Source: JAHDHW01 sp965220465
GTDB taxonomy: Bacteria > Bacteroidota > Bacteroidia > Chitinophagales > Saprospiraceae
Assembly (NCBI GenBank): GCA_965220465.1
Contig: CBDCPZ010000025.1
Coordinates: 620,001 to 684,000 of the forward strand
Length of the DNA: 64,000 nucleotides
Direction: 5' to 3'
Both the position numbers and the translations under genes were made by a program. Of this stretch, positions 19,373 to 29,700 are shown piece after piece. Below the pieces are notes generated by a model that saw nothing but the letters and a program-made list of their open reading frames with translations, searched no databases and was not told the origin of the DNA. Positions within the stretch are counted from its first letter, which is position 1. Each line of letters starts with the position of its first letter.

Positions 19373-20086
19373 TCATTTCAAACAGTTAAGATACATTTGT
19401 ATCGTATTCTCCAAGCCAAAGTATAAAGCATCCGAAATTAATGCATGCCCAATAGACACTTCTTTCAAACCAACGACATTTTTTTTATAAAAGTGAAGGT
19501 TTTCTAAATTTAGGTCATGGCCAGCATTGACTTCAACGCCAATTTCGTTGGCTAGCTTTGCACAACGTTTATGGGATTCAACAGCTTTCTGAGAATCCTC
19601 TTTAAATTTTTTAGCAAAATTTCCTGTATAAAATTCAATGCGGTCTGCGCCAACTTTTTCAGCACCTTCCACAAAGCGTTCTTCAGCATCAACAAATAAT
19701 GAGACACGAATACCTGCCTCTTTCAATTGAACGATGACATCCTTCAAAAAGCTTCCTTGCGAAATCGTATTCCAACCTTGATCTGATGTTAGTGCATCCG
19801 GTGCATCCGGTACAAGCGTACATTGATGGGGCTGGTTTTTAATAACCAATTCCATAAACCTAGCGGAAGGATTACCTTCTATATTAAATTCAGTCCGGAC
19901 CACTTTTTTTAACTTGGGAATATCATCGTAGCGAATGTGTCGCTCGTCAGGGCGAGGATGTACAGTAATACCCTCAGCTCCAAAAGATTCACAATCTTTT
20001 GCAACTTTAACTAAATCGGGAAGATGTTCTCCCCTGGAGTTTCTTATTAAGGCAACCTTGTTAATGTTAACGCTTAGTCTAGTCAT
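19373..20086 (-). CDS. pdxJ: Pyridoxine 5'-phosphate synthase
   Basis: PdxJ, 237 residues, condenses 1-deoxy-D-xylulose 5-phosphate with 3-amino-2-oxopropyl phosphate to pyridoxine 5'-phosphate in the DXP-dependent vitamin B6 pathway. Diagnostic segments are LSVNINKVALIRNSRG, GITVHPRPDERHIRYDD, NIEGNPSARFMELV, TLVPDAPDALTSDQGW, RIEFYTGNFA and EVNAGHDLNLENL. The C-terminal VSIGHALISDALYFGLE contains the conserved His. It is divergent from the CPBP protease gene. Length and motifs are normal. Confidence 0.97.
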   Translation of the reverse strand: MTRLSVNINKVALIRNSRGEHLPDLVKVAKDCESFGAEGITVHPRPDERHIRYDDIPKLKKVVRTEFNIEGNPSARFMELVIKNQPHQCTLVPDAPDALTSDQGWNTISQGSFLKDVIVQLKEAGIRVSLFVDAEERFVEGAEKVGADRIEFYTGNFAKKFKEDSQKAVESHKRCAKLANEIGVEVNAGHDLNLENLHFYKKNVVGLKEVSIGHALISDALYFGLENTIQMYLNCLK

Positions 20087-20214
20087 TAAAGCCTTTTCAT
20101 ATTAATGGTTTGTAGAGGAATAAAACAACATCAAAAAATCTTCAGCATTAATGTTTTGAAAGAAACCTCCACTTCTTTTAATTGTTTTGCACTATTTTTA
20201 GCCAAAACAATTTA

Positions 20215-21153
20215 ATGGAAAAACAAAGTGAAGATTCATCTGATCGCATTCTCTCTACAAATGATCTCATCAATCCTTTAACGGTTATGACGTTTCTAGC
20301 GCTGCTTATTATTTTTACATTATTAATAAGTAATGCAATTATTTTACTAATTGGTGATTGGTTTGGGCTTTCTATCGAAGAAGCATTTGTTATGCTCGAA
20401 CAAGAGAATTCGTTGGGTATAAGAAATTATGTAAGATCCATTTTGGTGATTAATCACTTGTTTATTTTTATTTTTCCTTCGATTCTGGTGGTATTATTTT
20501 TTTATAAAAAAAAGTGGGCAAGTTATTTACAACTTAATTTTAAACCACCCTCCTTACAAAGTATAAATGGTATACTTGCTTCATTAATGATCATTGCAGC
20601 ATTTCCTCTAGCACAATTTACGCTTTGGTTAAACAAGCAGATTCCAATGCCTGACTGGGCCAATAGAATTGAAGAAACCACAAATGCTATGCTTCATAAC
20701 CTGTTAGGTACTGGCGGACCATTTGAATTATTGTTAAACCTCATCGTTGTTGCTGCCATTCCGGCTTTCGCGGAGGAATTATTATTTAGAGGCATTATTC
20801 AGCGCAATTTTGAAAAATTGTTTAAAAATCCACATGCTGCAATATGGCTGGCAGCTATTATATTTAGTACTTTTCATATGCAGTTTGAAGGTTTTTTGCC
20901 GAGGATGTTGCTTGGAGCAATGTTGGGATATTTTATTTACTGGACGGGCAGTCTCTGGATAGCGATCATTGCCCATTTTGTATATAATGCAATACAAATT
21001 GTGGCGATTTACCTCTATTCAAACAAAATCTCAACCATTGATATTGATCAGATTGATAATGCCCCATTTGGACTAATCATTATTTCAATTATATTCGTGT
21101 CCGTTTTAGGCTATTATTTCATACAAACTAATTTAAAATCAGAAAAGACCTGA
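20215..21153 (+). CDS. CPBP family intramembrane metalloprotease
   Basis: Multi-pass membrane protein of 312 residues from ATG 20215; an upstream in-frame ATG at 20182 would add 11 residues but overlaps a promoter-like AT-rich stretch. The Rce1/CPBP signature is present: EELLFRGIIQR at about residue 187, STFHMQFEG with a conserved His, and a final motif IAIIAHFVYNAIQI with His and Asn. These residues form the putative zinc/glutamate protease site. In bacteria the family is linked to prenyl-protein-like processing, bacteriocin immunity or envelope protein cleavage; the role here is unknown. It precedes cdsA by 55 bp on the same strand. Confidence 0.88.
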   Translation: MEKQSEDSSDRILSTNDLINPLTVMTFLALLIIFTLLISNAIILLIGDWFGLSIEEAFVMLEQENSLGIRNYVRSILVINHLFIFIFPSILVVLFFYKKKWASYLQLNFKPPSLQSINGILASLMIIAAFPLAQFTLWLNKQIPMPDWANRIEETTNAMLHNLLGTGGPFELLLNLIVVAAIPAFAEELLFRGIIQRNFEKLFKNPHAAIWLAAIIFSTFHMQFEGFLPRMLLGAMLGYFIYWTGSLWIAIIAHFVYNAIQIVAIYLYSNKISTIDIDQIDNAPFGLIIISIIFVSVLGYYFIQTNLKSEKT

Positions 21154-21208
21154 GTATTGAAGAGCCGCCTGCAGCTTCCGGCTTTTATCTACTCAAAAAA
21201 GCATCCTA

Positions 21209-22048
21209 ATGAAAGGAATAGTTAAAAGAGCGTTTACTGCTTTAATATTTGTGATTGTCATCCTTGGAGGGCTTTATGGAGGTAAACATGCATTTGTATT
21301 GCTTTTTTCAATAATTACGGGGCTTTGTCTTTGGGAATTTTTCACTATTACGATTCACAATAATGTAAAACATGACAGGATTCGAAAATTAATTGGATTA
21401 GTATTTGGTCTGACACCTTTCTTGTTGGTATCCATGCTCAAACTAAATATGATGGATTCGCCTGAAAAGTTTGTTTTACTTACTTCATTATTATGTTTCC
21501 CATTACTTTTTTTAAGTTTTGTTTTTGAGCTTTTCGCCAAATCCGAGCGACCTTTTACAAACGTTGCTTTTATCATATTAGGAATGGTTTATATTGGCAT
21601 TCCATTCGCTTTGCTTGATTTTATAGCTTTTGATGCTGATGAGTTTTATACAAATACCATTTTAGGATTGTTGATGTTGACCTGGGCCAATGATACAGGA
21701 GCATATTTAGTAGGTTCACAAATTGGAAAAACAAAGCTATTCCCAAGTATTTCGCCAAAAAAAACTTGGGAAGGATCAATCGGAGGAGTTGTTTTTACCA
21801 TTTTAATTGCTATCTTGATGAGCTTTTTTTTCAAAGAGTGTACAATGGTACAATGGATCGTTTTGGCAATAATTGTTGTAATTTTCGGTTCTATAGGAGA
21901 TTTAGTAGAATCCATGTTAAAAAGAAGTTATTCAATTAAAGATTCGGGCAATTTATTGCCTGGTCATGGTGGCTTTTTAGATCGTTTTGACGCATTCATT
22001 TTTTTAATTCCTTTTGCTGCAGCATACTTGCTCTGGTTAAGGTTTTAA
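21209..22048 (+). CDS. cdsA: Phosphatidate cytidylyltransferase (CDP-diglyceride synthase)
   Basis: CdsA, 279 residues, converts phosphatidic acid and CTP to CDP-diacylglycerol, the branch point of phospholipid synthesis. It is a multi-span membrane protein. The C-terminal family signature is complete: SMLKRSYSIKDSGNLLPGHG followed by GFLDRFDAF. It lies 66 bp upstream of psd in the same direction, so two steps of phosphatidylethanolamine synthesis are together; the intermediate pssA step is not in the window. Confidence 0.96.
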   Translation: MKGIVKRAFTALIFVIVILGGLYGGKHAFVLLFSIITGLCLWEFFTITIHNNVKHDRIRKLIGLVFGLTPFLLVSMLKLNMMDSPEKFVLLTSLLCFPLLFLSFVFELFAKSERPFTNVAFIILGMVYIGIPFALLDFIAFDADEFYTNTILGLLMLTWANDTGAYLVGSQIGKTKLFPSISPKKTWEGSIGGVVFTILIAILMSFFFKECTMVQWIVLAIIVVIFGSIGDLVESMLKRSYSIKDSGNLLPGHGGFLDRFDAFIFLIPFAAAYLLWLRF

Positions 22049-22114
22049 AAAAAATGATTAGCAAACGATTGTAAAATTTATTAAATTTGTGTTGGATTTT
22101 GTAAAACATTATTG

Positions 22115-22762
22115 ATGAAAATTCATAGAGAAGGATATAAAATACTGATAATGTTGGCTTTACTATTAGCTTTTGCCAACTATTTTATTTTTGCTTTTTT
22201 TCCGAAAATCTTACTGATTTCAGGAATTCTGTCTTTTGTATGTTTTATGCTGGTTTTGCAGTTTTTCCGTAATCCCAGCAGAGAAATTCTAATTGCAGAC
22301 GACAATATTATCTACGCTCCTGCTGACGGAAAGATAGTTGTGATTGAAGAAACCAGAGAAGTTGAATATTTTGGTGACAAGAGACTTCAGGTTTCCATCT
22401 TCATGAGCCCGACAAATGTTCATGTAAATCGCAATCCTATTAGCGGAACCGTCAATTATTTTAAATACCATCCCGGTAAATATATGGTTGCCTGGCATCC
22501 AAAATCCTCTACCGAAAATGAACGAACAACCGTCGTCATCGGTACTGGAAACGATGAAATCTTGCTTCGACAAATTGCGGGAGCTGTTGCAAAAAGAATC
22601 GTCAACTATCTCGAACTCGGTGATGAAGTTGAACAAGGGAATGACTTTGGCTTTATTAAGTTCGGTTCAAGAGTTGATCTTTTCTTACCGCTTGACGCAA
22701 ACCTGGAAGTTGAGATCGGTCAAAAAGTGAAAGGCAACAGATCAATCATCGCTCGTCTTTAA
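22115..22762 (+). CDS. psd: Phosphatidylserine decarboxylase proenzyme (short form)
   Basis: Psd, 215 residues from ATG 22115; a TTG one codon upstream is less likely. It decarboxylates phosphatidylserine to phosphatidylethanolamine after self-cleavage that creates a pyruvoyl group. The cleavage site is the Gly-Ser pair in FIKFGSRVDLFLP near the C-terminus. Other family motifs are FFRNPSR, YAPADGKIVVIEE, FMSPTNVHVNRNPISG and NERTTVVIGT. Two N-terminal hydrophobic segments anchor it in the membrane. It follows cdsA. Confidence 0.95.
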   Translation: MKIHREGYKILIMLALLLAFANYFIFAFFPKILLISGILSFVCFMLVLQFFRNPSREILIADDNIIYAPADGKIVVIEETREVEYFGDKRLQVSIFMSPTNVHVNRNPISGTVNYFKYHPGKYMVAWHPKSSTENERTTVVIGTGNDEILLRQIAGAVAKRIVNYLELGDEVEQGNDFGFIKFGSRVDLFLPLDANLEVEIGQKVKGNRSIIARL

Positions 22763-22808
22763 AGTATCTATTTTAAAATAAGTTGGAAGTTTTTTACACA
22801 AACTTAGC

Positions 22809-23357
22809 TTATTTTTCTTTTATCAGTTTGTGATAAATTGGGGGTATCGAAGCTCCAAGAATTGTTTTGATTAACGCTCCCCATAAAAAAGGATAAAACC
22901 CGAAATTCAACGCTGATACGAAATCATATTTGAATGTCAAAAACAAAACACCGGAAGCTGAGATTATCATCGTTCCGATGACCATTCCCAAGAAACATTT
23001 TAAAAAACTATTTCCCCAGCCCTTTTCTCCAAAAAAGCCGGTTGCCGCAACCCCGAAAATAAAACCATAAAGAAATCCTGCACTATTATCAGAAAGCACT
23101 TCAAAACCACCCGTTCCACCTGCAAAAACGGGAAATCCTACTGCGCCGATTATCAGGTAGATCAATATCGTTATAACCCCTTTTTTCAAACCTAAAAAAT
23201 AACCAACTAACAGGACAGCAAAAGTTTGCCCTGTAATTGGAATACCATCTTTATTAATTGGAAGTATAATCTCGATTTGCGCAAAAAAGGCAATAAACAG
23301 AACGGCAATTAAAATTTGAAGTAGAAATTGAATTCGTTTTTTGGTATCAAGGTGCAT
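22809..23357 (-). CDS. bioY: Biotin transporter BioY (S component)
   Basis: BioY, 182 residues with about six membrane spans, binds biotin for ECF-type uptake. Family hallmarks are the segment ITGQTFAVLLVGYFLGLKKG, followed by GAVGFPVFAGGTGGFEVLSD, and later SAGFLYGFIFG. No energy-coupling ATPase or EcfT gene is adjacent, so it either works alone or shares a module elsewhere. It is convergent with psd. A long inverted repeat lies 59 bp upstream of its start. Confidence 0.93.
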   Translation of the reverse strand: MHLDTKKRIQFLLQILIAVLFIAFFAQIEIILPINKDGIPITGQTFAVLLVGYFLGLKKGVITILIYLIIGAVGFPVFAGGTGGFEVLSDNSAGFLYGFIFGVAATGFFGEKGWGNSFLKCFLGMVIGTMIISASGVLFLTFKYDFVSALNFGFYPFLWGALIKTILGASIPPIYHKLIKEK

Positions 23358-23415
23358 CTAATTGTTTCTTTACTATTAAGCTACATATTTCATGAGTGAT
23401 AAATAGCTAAATGAA

Positions 23416-23477
23416 AAATGATGAATTATAAAACAACAAACACGCGTTTTTTAGAAAGAATTTATAATTCATCATTT
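23416..23477. repeat. 17-bp inverted repeat upstream of bioY
   Basis: Perfect 17-bp arms (23416-23432 and 23461-23477) separated by 28 nt that include ACGCGTTTTTT. It lies between the lipoprotein gene stop (23616) and the bioY start (23357). It could be a terminator remnant, an operator or a small mobile repeat. It does not look like a standard BirA site. The remaining gap sequence shows no gene. Confidence 0.6.
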
Positions 23478-23615
23478 ACAAAGTGCTTTGTACTTTGTAT
23501 TATTTAATTCAAGTTGTGCATAATTTTGAATCCAACTGAAATCGTCCAATTTTGCATCGAAATCAAAGATTTCTCACAAAAATCACCATTTCAATTGGAA
23601 TATCCGCAACTTGGG

Positions 23616-24305
23616 TTATTTAGTTTCGGCGGCGACCTTTCGCATCAAAGCATCCAGGTCAACATCTTTTTTGAGTCCCTTTTTCATTTCATCTATCCCA
23701 ACATTGTTGCTTTTTATATTAAAAATAATTCTTTGCGACATCCAGGATGAAAATTCACACCTTGTGCCGTTACATTTTTCAAAAGCTTTATGACCTTCAA
23801 AAGTTGTGGTCCTTTCAAAGCCGTCTTCCGATTCTTTATCAATTTCAGCCATTGCCCAGGCAGCCATTCCCATCGCCGCCATGCCTAAGCCTCCGACATC
23901 AATAATTTCAATATCCACCTTTTTATCGCCCTCTTTGAAAGTTGCTTTTGCCGTAGATACTTTAAACCCCATCGCGCCAGCAGTCTCTCCTTCGTTCTTC
24001 GTCCTTTCCATTCCCATGAAAGTTTCGGGGATACCTTCTTTCAATATTCGAAAATTAACCGGTTCGACAACTTTACCCTCTTTTTTAAGTTGTTCCATCG
24101 CATCACCGACTTTATCCATTGCATCAGAAACACTGCCGTCCACATCATTACCGGCTTTTTTCAGCTCATCCTGAAGTTCATTCATGGCATCACTGATTTC
24201 GTCAGCCGCCTTTTCTTCTTTTGTTTCGGTAGAACAATTGGTCAAACAAAAAAGCATCACAAATAAACAGAGCGTTGTAAAAAAGGAAAAATTAATGGTT
24301 TTCAT
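23616..24305 (-). CDS. Predicted lipoprotein with helical N-terminal linker
   Basis: A 229-residue lipoprotein from the ATG at 24305; the longer frame to 24401 would bury the signal peptide. MKTINFSFFTTLCLFVMLFC runs to LTNC with Cys24 as the likely lipid anchor. Residues about 27-75 are a charged helical segment (DEISDAMNELQDELKKAGND), followed by a compact domain with GAMGFKVSTAKATFKEGDKK and AMAAWAMAEIDKESEDG. Similar architectures occur in Bacteroidota lipoproteins that monitor or transport small ligands, but I do not recognise a family. Confidence 0.75.
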   Translation of the reverse strand: MKTINFSFFTTLCLFVMLFCLTNCSTETKEEKAADEISDAMNELQDELKKAGNDVDGSVSDAMDKVGDAMEQLKKEGKVVEPVNFRILKEGIPETFMGMERTKNEGETAGAMGFKVSTAKATFKEGDKKVDIEIIDVGGLGMAAMGMAAWAMAEIDKESEDGFERTTTFEGHKAFEKCNGTRCEFSSWMSQRIIFNIKSNNVGIDEMKKGLKKDVDLDALMRKVAAETK

Positions 24306-24420
24306 GGTAAATTTATTTTGGTGTTTATAATATTGGAAAGTGACGGAAAGAAAATATTGAAAAGCTATTTTTAATATTTCCGTCAAACTACTTATTATCA
24401 AATTTACATTTTAAAAAATA

Positions 24421-24447
24421 AAAAACCCGCAGGGTTTGCGGGTTTTT
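24421..24447 (-). terminator. Bidirectional terminator after lysS
   Basis: An 11-bp stem (arms 24421-24431 and 24437-24447, core ACCCGCA/TGCGGGT) with a 5-nt loop is flanked by A- and T-runs on both strands. It lies about 90 bp after the lysS stop and ahead of the lipoprotein gene, so it probably ends lysS transcription. Confidence 0.85.
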
Positions 24448-24537
24448 TATTCATTGTAGTTTTTCTAATTCCATTTTTTGTTTAGGCTACATTTGTGGAA
24501 ACGAAGGTTCCTCCTGAAATCCTTATTATCATTCACA

Positions 24538-26469
24538 TTAAACAATCTTGACAAACAAACCTTCATCTGTTTTATTAACTATAGCTAATCCATTTTTAGT
24601 AAGGCCTTTAATCGCTTTATCCCATTTTTTATTACTTAAACCACTTCTTGTTTTTACGTTCTCTAATAAAATAGGAGAATTTGATTCAATCATTTTTAAG
24701 ATTGCTTTTTCTTCCTCATTAAGTTCAATTGAATGTGATTTCTTCTCTGGCTTCATTTGCGGGAAAAACAACACTTCCTGTATGCTTTGCTGATTGGTCA
24801 TCAACATCACGAGCCTATCAATTCCAATGCCCAATCCTGAGGTTGGAGGCATTCCATATTCCAAAGCTTTCAAAAAAGCTTCATCAATGACCATCGCTTC
24901 ATCGTCGCCTCGTTCTGCCAACCGCAATTGCTCTTCGAATCGCTCCCGCTGATCGATCGGATCGTTTAGTTCGGAGTAGGCATTTGCTATTTCTTTTCCA
25001 TTAACAAATAATTCAAATCGCTCAACCAATCCTTCCTTGCTGCGGTGTTTTTTTGCCAAGGGTGTCATTTCAATCGGGTAATCCGTGATGAAAGTTGGTT
25101 GGATCAAATGGTCTTCCACTTTCTCACCAAAAATCTCATCGATCAATTTGCCTTTGCCCATCGTAGGATCGACTTCAATATGTAATTTTTTACAAACATC
25201 ACGAAGTTGCATTTCATTCATTTCCGAAACATCAATATCCGTATATTTTTGGATGGATTCGTACATCGTCATTCGCTCATAAGGTCCTGCAAAGTTCAAT
25301 TGATTGCCTCCATATTCTACAAGCGCTGAGCCCGTAACTTCTTTGGCAACCTTCTCAATCACTTCTTCCACCATATTCATCATCCAGAAATAATCTTTGT
25401 AAGCAACATAAATTTCCATTGCTGTAAATTCCGGATTATGGGTTCGATCCATTCCTTCATTTCGGAACATTTTGGCAAATTCGTAAACGCCATCAAAGCC
25501 TCCGACGATCAATCGCTTCAAATACAATTCGTTGGCGATTCGCAGGTAGAGCGGCATATCCAGCGTATTGTGATGCGTTTGAAAAGGACGTGCGGCAGCG
25601 CCTCCGTGAATTGGCTGCAAAATGGGCGTTTCCACTTCCAACCACCCTTGATCGTTGAAATAATTACGCATCGCCGAAATCAACTTCGTGCGTTTTAAGA
25701 AAATGGCTTTAATGTGTGGATTAACGGTCAAATCAACGGATCGTTGCCGATAGCGTTGTTCAGGATCGGTAAAAGCATCGTAGACATTTCCATCCTTATC
25801 GGTTTTTACGATTGGAAGGTTACGAAGTGATTTCCCTAAAAAAGTAAGTTTTTTTGGACGGATCGTAACTTCGCCTGTTTGAGTAGCAAAAAGCTCTCCT
25901 TCCAGACCAATAAAATCGCCGATATGCAAAAGTTTGATTAGTTTTTTATTCAATTCTTTTTCCTCGTCAGTTGCACCAATATCCCCTTTTCCAAGGTATA
26001 CCTGAATTTTTCCATCGCTGTCCTGCAATTTTGCAAAAGCACCAGTCTGCCCCATAAATCTTCCGGCAATTCGTACAATTGGAAAATGTGTAGGTGCAAA
26101 ATTCCCTAGTGCTTTAACCCGCAAATTGTTGATAAAATCTTCAAGGCTCACAGGTGATTCATTAATTCCTGAATCAAATTCCACCGTATCCGACAAACCT
26201 AAGTTTTTCAATGTTTCGCTTTCTAGTATCTGGTTAGTTCTGAATTTATTTTCAAGCAGGAAATTTTTGAAGGATTCCGCTTTTGCAGCATCCAGGCCTT
26301 TTACCTTTTCCAACTCAGCCAGCAACTGTCTGTGAAACGCTTTTGTGGTAAAGTCAGAAGTTTTAAAATTCACTTCAACTTGCTCCGCCGGAAAAGGATT
26401 TACTCCGAGGTCTTTAATCGCTTGTAAAGCTTCTCGCCTTACAATTTCCTGTTCACTCAAATGATGCAT
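24538..26469 (-). CDS. lysS: Lysine--tRNA ligase (class II) with extra N- and C-terminal regions
   Basis: LysRS of 643 residues from ATG 26469 (MHHLSEQEIVRREALQAIKD); an upstream ATG at 26541 adds an unlikely 24-residue leader. It charges tRNA-Lys. The OB-fold anticodon domain is at about 125-215 (VRIAGRFMGQTGAFAKLQDS). The class II core has motif 2 (FRNEGMDRTHNPEFTAMEIY) and motif 3 (GLGIGIDRLVML), plus GGAAARPFQTHHN. The usual enzyme is about 500 residues. Here about 65 residues (around 40-110) are added before the OB fold and about 70 after motif 3 (EEEKAILKMIESNSPILLEN onward), the latter resembling a small winged-helix domain. Confidence 0.95.
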   Translation of the reverse strand: MHHLSEQEIVRREALQAIKDLGVNPFPAEQVEVNFKTSDFTTKAFHRQLLAELEKVKGLDAAKAESFKNFLLENKFRTNQILESETLKNLGLSDTVEFDSGINESPVSLEDFINNLRVKALGNFAPTHFPIVRIAGRFMGQTGAFAKLQDSDGKIQVYLGKGDIGATDEEKELNKKLIKLLHIGDFIGLEGELFATQTGEVTIRPKKLTFLGKSLRNLPIVKTDKDGNVYDAFTDPEQRYRQRSVDLTVNPHIKAIFLKRTKLISAMRNYFNDQGWLEVETPILQPIHGGAAARPFQTHHNTLDMPLYLRIANELYLKRLIVGGFDGVYEFAKMFRNEGMDRTHNPEFTAMEIYVAYKDYFWMMNMVEEVIEKVAKEVTGSALVEYGGNQLNFAGPYERMTMYESIQKYTDIDVSEMNEMQLRDVCKKLHIEVDPTMGKGKLIDEIFGEKVEDHLIQPTFITDYPIEMTPLAKKHRSKEGLVERFELFVNGKEIANAYSELNDPIDQRERFEEQLRLAERGDDEAMVIDEAFLKALEYGMPPTSGLGIGIDRLVMLMTNQQSIQEVLFFPQMKPEKKSHSIELNEEEKAILKMIESNSPILLENVKTRSGLSNKKWDKAIKGLTKNGLAIVNKTDEGLFVKIV

Positions 26470-26549
26470 TGTGTTCGTATTAATCAATGAATAATTATAA
26501 TTCAAAACCCTTTTGAAATGCAATGAATAAAGGTTTTTCAAAAGATTTG

Positions 26550-26557
26550 CAAAAATA
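26550..26557 (-). promoter_or_regulatory. Candidate -7 element for lysS
   Basis: Minus-strand TATTTTTG (26550-26557) matches TAnnTTTG about 80 bp before the preferred lysS start, but no matching -33 TTTG is at normal spacing. The 321-bp gap 26470-26790 otherwise holds only this and the divergent promoter candidate. Confidence 0.3.
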
Positions 26558-26700
26558 GAATTAATTAAGAAAAATAAAGAATCTCAAAGCTGCCAATTAT
26601 CAAGGATGAGTATTACTTTTTATACGTTTTAAAAAGATGGTCCTAATTTCAACCCAACATTTGAAAAAGCAATAAAATTCATGATTTATTAAAATAAAGA

Positions 26701-26734
26701 TTTTCGCATTAATGATTTAAAATCCCTATTTTTG
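26701..26734 (+). promoter_or_regulatory. Candidate promoter of the giant repeat-protein gene
   Basis: TATTTTTG at 26727-26734 matches the Bacteroidota -7 element TAnnTTTG. A TTTTCG at 26701-26706 lies 20 nt upstream, close to the -33 position. Initiation would fall about 50 bp before the ATG at 26791. Confidence 0.45.
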
Positions 26735-26790
26735 TACCTGCGACCTATCCCTCCGCTGTTTATACAAAATGAATCTTCATTTTTAACAAA

Positions 26791-29700
26791 ATGCCTAAAA
26801 ACAAACACTATCAACACGACCGTAGATCAAATATCTACATTGCTTTGTTTCAATCAATAAAGCATAAAGCGGCTTTCCTTTGCTTTTTCTTGCTTGCTTT
26901 TTTTGTTTTAAAAAATATAAGCGCCCAAACTACTCTTGACCGGGGAGATATTGCAATTATTGGCGTAAATGCTGACAATGATTGTAACAGTGCTCCAAGT
27001 CAGGACGTCGTTAGTTTTGTCGCTTTTAAAGATATCACAAACGGAACCGTTTTGGATATCACCGATAATGGTTGGGAAAGAGTATTTCCAAACTTGTGGG
27101 GAGACTCTGAAGGCACCTTTCGATTTACCTTTAATGCCGGAACCATAACTGCCGGAACAACCTTCCAATTGATTTTTGACGGTGATGTCAACACCACTAA
27201 TAGTAATAACCCTGATTGGAATGTAACCGACATTAATTTTTCATTTGGCGGTTTAAACATGAATAGCTCAGGTGATCAGATATTTGTCATGCAGGACGGT
27301 ACTTGGAACAATGGAGGTATGACCGGTGATCATGATGCGACTTATAGTGGAAGGATTCTTTATGGTTTCAATACAAGATCCGTTTGGCAAGCAGATGGAT
27401 CTTCACAGCAATCCAACCTTCATCCTGAAGTGGATCCTTGCTTTCATATGGAACCGACGAGTGGTTCAACAGAATATATCAGTTACTCCGGACCGACTGC
27501 ACCTGCGACGCAGCTTGAATGGATAACGCTGTTTGGTGATCCGAATAATTGGACAACTTACGGCAGTTGCGCCAGTTATATCCCTCCTCCTGCATCGTTT
27601 ACAATCAACTCAAGCGGAATGTCCATTGACTGTTCTGTTTGTAGTGGTTGCGGGACGGTAAACTCTGACCTCACTTTTAACTTACCTGCTTCCGGTGGTC
27701 CATTTAATGTTGTTTATACAGATGGTACATCAGAATATACTTTAAATGGAATCAATGATGGCTATATAGAAAGTGTGGTTGTAAACACAACCACAACCTT
27801 CGAAATAGTTTCGGTTACTGATGTAAACAGTTGCCCTGTTTTTTCCAACTTTGAAGGGGGAGCAACAATAACCATAGGTATGGGAGATGCTTATGCTGAA
27901 CTTAGCCAAAGTGGTCCTTTGTGTTCAGGAGAGTGCATCGATTTGGAATTTAATGTTACCGGTTCAAATCCTACTTTTACAATAGACCTTTTTATAAGTA
28001 TTCCTCCATTTCTCGTTGACCTTCCAGTTACAGTTCCGTTTATTGAACTCGACGAAACCTGGACAGTTTGTGCGCAGGGCAGTGGTGTAACATTTAATCC
28101 TAGTGGCAATTATATCCGGATTCCGGAAGATTATGACGGAACGGTAATTATCACACTCGCAGGAATTACAGACAATGTCGATTGTGATGGAACAGTTGAT
28201 CCAACACCATTTAACTTTTCTGTCATACCAACACCGACCGTAAATTCCGCAGGTCCACTTCAAGCCTGTGATGATGGGTCAGGACAGGCAAACTTTGATT
28301 TGACGAGTCTCGACAATACAATAAATGATAATTCCGGAGATCCGGTTAACTGGTTTTCAGATCAGCAATTAAATAATCCAATCGGAAATCCTTCCAATTA
28401 TATTTCAGGGTCAACGACCGTTTATGCAAATGTTGGTGGCGGACCATGTCTTTCAGATTCTGTCGCTATTGAACTTATTGTTGATCCAATTCCAACAGCA
28501 AATTCAGCTTCTGATGAAGTGTGTGGTGATGTAAACGGGCAGACAACTTATGATTTGACCACTTTGGATGTAATTGTCAATGGTAATAGCGGCGATCCCG
28601 TGAATTGGTACTCAGATGTAAATGGAAATAACCCGATACCTAATCCAAGTAGTTACACAACAAACGGAGGTGTTGTTTATGCAACAGTTTCGAATGGAAT
28701 TTGTGAATCTGAAACTTCCGTTGTAACCCTAACCGTAAATCCCTCCCCAGCTGCTTTTCCAACTTCCGATGAACTTTGCGATGAAGGAGGTGGCGTAGCT
28801 ACATTTGATCTAACAACCTTAGAAAATATCATAAATGGAAGCTCAGGAGATCTGGTGAATTGGTTTTCAGATTCAAATGCAGATAACCCGATAAACAATC
28901 CATCCAATTATGTAACCACCGGAGGGAGTGTTTATGCAATCGTCACTGATGGAGTGTGTGAATCTAGTATTGTTGAAATTATTCTAACAGTCCTCCCTAC
29001 CCCCAATGCAAACCCTACATCAGCTACGGAATGTGATGATGGAAATGGAATGGCTATTTTTAATTTGACTGCTCTTGATGTAATTGTCAATGGCAATAGC
29101 GGCAATCCGGTGAGTTGGTTTTTAGATGCAAATGGCGCTTTTCCAATAGGAACTCCCAGCAATTTTAGCAGCTCCGGTGAAACCGTTTATGCAAGTGTAG
29201 AAAATGGAACATGTAGCTCTCCTTTAGTTGAAATAATTTTGATAGTTATCGAATCACCAGTCGCAAATGGTACAACAGACAGTGAATGTGATGACGGAAA
29301 TGGAACAGCCACTTTTGATCTGACATCTCTTGATTTCATTGTAAATAATGGGACAAGCAATACTGTAAATTGGTATTTGGATATAAATGGGATAAACCCT
29401 GTTCCTGACCCAATGAACTATCTTAGTGGAAATGGCACGGTCTACGCGCAGGTTGCGGAAGGAAATTGCACTTCTGATATCGTTGAGATTTTGCTTTCTA
29501 TCCTATCAATTCCAATTGCCAACGAAACTTCAGATACACAATGTGAAGAAAACCCTGGCCAGGCAACTTTCGATTTAACCACTTTAGACAATATCGTTAA
29601 CGGAGGGAGCGGTAATCCCGTGAGCTGGTTTTTGGACGCCAACGGAACTGCTCCAATTCCAAATCCCGACAATTATATGAGTGGCAGCGGAATTGTTTAT

